The notes below the pieces were generated by a model. It ran no database searches and had not been told where the DNA came from. It saw only the letters and a program-made list of their open reading frames with translations. 64,000 nt of DNA from Spongilla lacustris (taxonomy: Eukaryota > Porifera > Demospongiae > Spongillida > Spongillidae), in assembly GCA_949361645.1 (NCBI GenBank), contig OX442428.1:7290964-7354963 (forward strand), read 5' to 3'. This document shows positions 59,811-64,000 of this stretch, piece by piece. A program made the position numbers and the translations under genes. Within the stretch, counting starts at the first letter, position 1. Every line of letters begins with the position of its first letter.

Positions 59811-61421
59811 ATGTTCCTTTTGGCTTTGCTGTTACTTGTTCGTTTGCAAAGCTCCTCATGCGAAGTCGTGAAGGAAATCATTACTCCGAAGGGTGATGGA
59901 CCCCTTTGCCCAGGGAGCTCTATGATAATCGAATATGCAACCGATGGGCAATCCCTTACTTGTGAGGTTAACGACACAGCTTCCCGCCGCTATCTAACCG
60001 CCCACCGCCGGGATGATAAGAATTACACGAAGTACTTGCAACTTTCCAACCGAACCAATACTACTGTAGACGTGCAAGTTACCGCAGAAGGCATAGTCTT
60101 TCGTGTTGTCTTCATTGCTCGCGAAGATGTCAATGGGACCGTCTTATGTTGTTATTCTGAAGCTGATACAGTTAGCAGCAAAGATAATACTACGATATTT
60201 ATTACAGGTACATGTATACTCCGTGCATGTACATCTATAATTACAATAACTATTGTACAATAATTATAATTGAATGTGTGTGTGTATATTTTTTATATAT
60301 TTTTACAGCCTGTGATGTGATGAACTGTGACATTTAATTAGCCATTCGCCTCATTTTTTTTGCTTGTCCTGGTCTTTGGTACAAATTACCGCAAATCATA
60401 AGAACCATGTTCCATATGTTGGTAATGAACTGGGTTACAGTACCGTCCAGAGCCTGGTCAGAAGCTTAGCATTATTTATTTACGCGCAAGGTATATTGAG
60501 CGTGGGCGTTATTCGTTTCCCCAAGAAACGAATAACGCCCACAACAAACTACATTGAATAGTTAATGTTTTTAATTTGGCTTTATACGACTAACTTTAGT
60601 GTGAAAACATTGGCAGGTATCCATGTCATTGGTAGGTACATGTAGTTGCAAAAACAGTCATTATAGTACATAACACACTACATGTATGTACAGCCATCTC
60701 TCAACCACCCCTCTCAACCCCCACCCACCCCTCTCAACCCCCACCCACCCATCTCAACTCCCACCCACCCCTCTCAACCCCCACCCACCCCTCTCAACCC
60801 CCACCCACCCCTCTCAACCCCCACCCACCCCCACCCACCTCTCTCAACCCCCACCCACCCCTCTCAACTCACTTTAAAAATTACATTATTACACTAAAGC
60901 TGAAGCTTTAAAGGTCATGAAACTGGAGCTACCATTCAGTAGTACATGTAGTCACATGTTCATACTGGCTAATTGTTGTGGTCTCCATTGATCTGCACTA
61001 AGGACTAAACAAAGCAGAAGTGTGGGCTTTTAAGTTAAAATGTATACACTGTACTTCAAAGCCAAAAATTCCTTTGGCCATCTGACCTGACCCACCTCCC
61101 AAATTGTGGTTTTTTGGACATGGATCATGTCTGCTTTGGGATGGTTAGAGTGCTAGTAGGAGGTTGGAGGAGGAAGGATCAAAGGAGGGAGAGGGAAGGG
61201 AAGAGAGGAGCAGGAGGGAGGGAGAAGGGAGAGGGAGGGAGAAGGGAGAGGGAGGGACAAGGGAGAGGGAGGGACAAGGGAGAGGGAGGGAGAAGGGAGA
61301 GAGATCGAACAGATCAGAAAGGAGGGACATACATGATTTACTAATTTGCAATATACACCTAGGCCATCTGTCTTGAAATCCCATTCTTACCTGACCATTT
61401 TTGACCAATGGATCCACATTC

Positions 61422-61469
<48 letters not shown>

Positions 61470-62676
61470 GCTGTCCATGTAAAACTGCATGCAGAAAAAA
61501 AGTATTTTGGACAACCCCCCCCCCCTGTATCTGCCCATGCCTTGCATATTACTGTTCTTTCAATTCACATTTCTTTTTGCACAGGGGGAGGGGCCAGGGG
61601 TTGAGCAGTGAGATGATGGGTCCCAGCAACTGTACAACCCCCTTTCCCCTATGTCCAGCCCCCTTCCCCTTATGTCCAACCCCCTTCCCCTATGTCCAAC
61701 CCCTTTCCCCTATGTCCAACCCCCTTTCCCCTATGTCCAACCCCCTTTCCCTATGTCCAACCCCCTTTCCCTATGTCCAACCCCCTTTCCCTATGTCCAA
61801 CCCCCTTTCCCTATGTCCAACCCCCTTTCCCTATGTCCAACCCCCTTTCCCCTATGTCCAACCCCCTTCCCCCTATGTCCAGCCCCCTTCCCCTCAGCAT
61901 TGTGCACTTGTACACATGCAATCATGTAATTGATGATATGGTGTGTTATGTTGGAGAAATGTTGTAACATGCAATATGTGGTACATTCACTATTTATAGG
62001 GAGTTTAATTTGCAGCAATCCAACTTTCTCAGTATTGGATATGATCAGGTTAAGGTTTGAGTATTCTCACTGCATGGTTCGATACATGGTGGTGGTATAA
62101 CTGTGGATTAGATTTGCAATACACCACATGTACATCCCCCACACCTACACCAGGTGGAGGTGTGGCTAGAGGTGTGGCCAGAGGTGTGGTTAAGTGCATA
62201 ATGTCACTACATCCCCCACACCTCCACCAGGTCCCCCTCTAGTGGCACCTGTCAACCTCACATTTAACCCCTCCACCACCACCCTTACATGGGAGGAGGC
62301 CCCTCAACAGCACAACATATCGTATGTCTGTACTGCTACATACCCCAATGGCCATGTCCACACCACCAATGTGACCAATGGGACTACCATGGTGCACTAT
62401 GATCTAAAAGATCTGAACATCTCTGGGAAGATCACCTTTGAGGTCCAGCCTGTGAACTGTGCTGGAGTAGGTCCTAATGCTACATACACTACCGACTGGA
62501 CATACACTCCACCAACACCTCAGGGTATGGAGGGGGAAGCGAGGGGGAGGGTGGGGGGTGGGGGAAGGAACTTGCTATATGCAATGAATTATTCTTCAGC
62601 TGTATGAGGTACTCAGATGTCTTCATGGTCATCACAGTCCCCTTTACATGTAAAAATGATATTACAAATCTGAATT

Positions 62677-62713
<37 letters not shown>

Positions 62714-63316
62714 ACATGCACACATATACACATGAATGCATACACAACACACATGTGCACTCCGTTTTAAACAATACAGGTGACTCAAGCTCAGTTGACT
62801 ACAAAGGTTTGTATGAGGTTTTGTGTCATGTGCAGAAATGTAGTATATGAATGGCTTCGTTTGTTATTAGATGACCACCATGCAACACGAGGCATTGGGA
62901 TGGGTACACACTCTATATTAGTCCATGGGTACAGTGTACAACCTCAGATCTCTTCTTTGTCCCTCATCCCAGGGGTCTCAGGGATCATGGTGATCATAGG
63001 GATCATGGTGATCATATGCTGTGCTGTCTTTCTTGTCACAAAGTGGAGAAAGAAGATAAAAGCATTATCAATTAGCTCTGCTCATACGCGGTTACATGAT
63101 GACTTACAGGGACAGTCCCCTGCACCAAGGCAACAGGACAGAGCTAGCAATGAGAGGTCACCTTCTTTCCCTATGGAGTCACAGCAGGAGCCATCTTGTG
63201 ATGCAGGGTCATGTCCACATCTGCCCCCTTGTACACATGACAGCAGTAATGGAGGCATAGTGTCAGGTGAAACGGACATAGAAAAGGATAATTTACGACA
63301 TAGGAGGTTGGTATAA
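59811..63316 (+). CDS. receptor gene 4: Ig-like/FN3 type I membrane protein
   Basis: Four exons: 59811-60207, 62231-62524, 62780-62806, 62973-63316; 1062 nt, 353 aa, all junctions phase 1 GT-AG, closing at TAA. Exon 1 holds a signal peptide (MFLLALLLLVRLQSSSC) and an Ig-like domain (SLTCEVND ... VNGTVLCCYS). Exon 2 is an FN3 domain (TTTLTWEEAP ... FEVQPVNCAGVGPN). Exon 3 is a nine-residue stalk. Exon 4 gives a TM (GIMVIIGIMVIICCAVFLV), a basic stop-transfer KWRKKIK and a serine/proline-rich tail of about 90 residues with no tyrosine. The 2-kb intron 1 is full of minisatellites. After an acceptor at 60309 a short alternative exon (CDVMNCD, stop) could make a secreted Ig-only form. It lacks the sushi module of genes 1-3 and its Ig domain is not closely similar to theirs. 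Likely a surface recognition protein; partner unknown. Confidence 0.8.
60502..60542. repeat. perfect 18-bp hairpin in intron 1 of receptor gene 4
   Basis: GTGGGCGTTATTCGTTTC, loop CCCAA, perfect reverse complement. Could be a very short MITE or a structured RNA element; nothing decides. Confidence 0.7.
60697..60868. repeat. 20-bp minisatellite (CCCCTCTCAACCCCCACCCA)n
   Basis: About eight copies with small indels, in intron 1 of receptor gene 4. Confidence 0.93.
61176..61325. repeat. purine-rich GGGAGA(A)GGGA repeat
   Basis: About 150 bases of GGGAGAGGGAGGGA(C/G)AA units, all purine on the + strand except a few C. Confidence 0.9.
61424..61468. repeat. poly-G(45)
   Basis: The longest homopolymer in the window, in intron 1 of receptor gene 4. 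Confidence 0.95.
61636..61890. repeat. 20-bp minisatellite (CCCCTTTCCCCTATGTCCAA)n
   Basis: About thirteen copies of 19-21 bases in intron 1 of receptor gene 4. Open frames across it are artefacts. Confidence 0.95.
62681..62707. repeat. (AC)n microsatellite
   Basis: About thirteen AC units in intron 2 of receptor gene 4. Confidence 0.9.
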
Positions 63317-63555
63317 TCACTCACGTTTAGCATTGCCAGCTTATTGATTTCTTTTTCAGCAGCAGGCAAAGCTCAGGAATGCACTAACAAGTACTGTTGT
63401 GTGTATGTTTGCAGCATATTTATGACTTCTATCAAATTTCACCTACTGCTGGGGGATGGGCTCGGGATGGACTAAGGATGGGTATAAATGCTTTAGTCAT
63501 ACACACACATTCACACACATACACACACATGCACACATACACACTTACACACAAC
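63317..63555. other. 3' flank of receptor gene 4 with CA-rich stretch
   Basis: An acceptor-like TGTTTGCAG at 63414 precedes a short open stretch ending at a donor-like GGGTATAAATG near 63482; this could be an alternative terminal exon of gene 4. An imperfect CACACA tract lies at 63502-63550. Confidence 0.35.
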
Positions 63556-63811
63556 TTTATCATGTGCTATGCTGCCCTTGTTGTTACTGTGGTCACTGGT
63601 GCTGCTCTTATCATAAAGAATAACGAGTGTAAATGCACAGTTCCTAGATTATTTAAAGGGAAGCCGGTCCCCTGCACCAAGGGAACAGGACAGAGCTAGC
63701 AATGAGAGGTCACCTTCTTTCCCTATGGAGCCCCAGCAGCAGCCATCTTGTGGTGCAGGGTCATGTCCACATCTGCCCCCTCGTACAGGACCACATAAGA
63801 TGATTCAATGA
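63556..63811 (+). pseudogene. decayed duplicate of the TM/tail exon of receptor gene 4
   Basis: A hydrophobic frame (AALVVTVVTGAALIIKN) is followed in another frame by SRSPAPREQDRASNERSPSF and CPHLPPRTGPHKMIQ, which copies the tail of gene 4 (63100-63236) with few substitutions; DNA from GACAGAGCTAGCAATGAGAG on is about 95 percent the same by eye. A frame change between TM and tail suggests a broken copy, unless an unrecognised intron joins them. The bases at both 63414 and 63998 read TGTATGTTTGCAG, so the duplication unit is about 580 bp and may continue beyond the window. Confidence 0.65.
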
Positions 63812-64000
63812 GCAGCACATCAAAGAATACCTTGTGTTGGGTATGACAGTTCAGGAGACATACCAGATACTATATATTGTCTGATGTAACAGACACAGAA
63901 GAGGATGGAGAGGAGGGCCTACTAAAGTAGTCACTTTTAGCAACAATTTATATTTGGCAGTATGCAATATACTAACAGTGTTGTTCTGTATGTTTGCAGA

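Overview
The window is eukaryotic: genes are split by GT-AG introns, the sequence is AT-rich and mostly non-coding, and microsatellites, minisatellites, poly-G runs and decayed transposons are dense. Ig/FN3/sushi membrane proteins, an SLC15-type transporter and a CTR copper transporter say metazoan. Short introns, the style of the FN3 modules and the abundance of ACATGT/GCATGC palindromes suggest an early-branching animal, most likely a demosponge; that assignment is inference. One 200-base N gap (5347-5546) marks a draft assembly.
Layout. 0.4-0.65 kb: last exon of a CTR-family copper transporter (+). 1.6-24 kb: mostly repeats, including non-LTR (LINE-like) remnants, a 6.07-kb inverted-repeat transposon (6624-12693) inserted in one of them with a CTAG target duplication, a dead BED-finger/hAT transposase (14.0-15.3 kb), a 0.6-kb TCCC tract and a second inverted-repeat element (20.12-22.56 kb) with terminal CCGGTGTC. 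25.9-29.0 kb: receptor gene 1 (+). 31.4-33.1 kb: intronless-CDS SLC15/POT transporter (-). 34 kb: an inverted pair of possible LRR-hinge exons. 35.7-39.5 kb: receptor gene 2 (-). 40-51 kb: minisatellites and broken Ty3/gypsy-like and DNA-transposon fragments. 52-57.2 kb: receptor gene 3 (-). 59.8-63.3 kb: receptor gene 4 (+), followed by a decayed copy of its last exon.
Main result. Four cell-surface-receptor-like genes lie within 38 kb. Genes 1-3 share signal peptide - Ig-like - FN3 - two unclassified cysteine-containing modules - sushi/CCP; gene 4 is signal peptide - Ig-like - FN3 - TM. The exon models were built by hand from splice sites, and reading frames close exactly for genes 1 and 4 (631 and 353 aa) and through 12 exons of gene 3. 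The first Ig exon differs strongly between gene 1 and genes 2/3, while the core of the FN3 exon is almost identical even at silent sites. The C-termini all differ: gene 1 has a TM and a short tail with two tyrosines; gene 3 has a TM and a tail with two ITIM-consensus motifs (SEYADV, VTYSTL); gene 2 has no visible TM and may end in a proline-rich exon; gene 4 has a serine-rich tail without tyrosine. This resembles paired, diversified recognition-receptor families and is the best candidate for an undescribed self/non-self or immune recognition system here. Function is inference from architecture.
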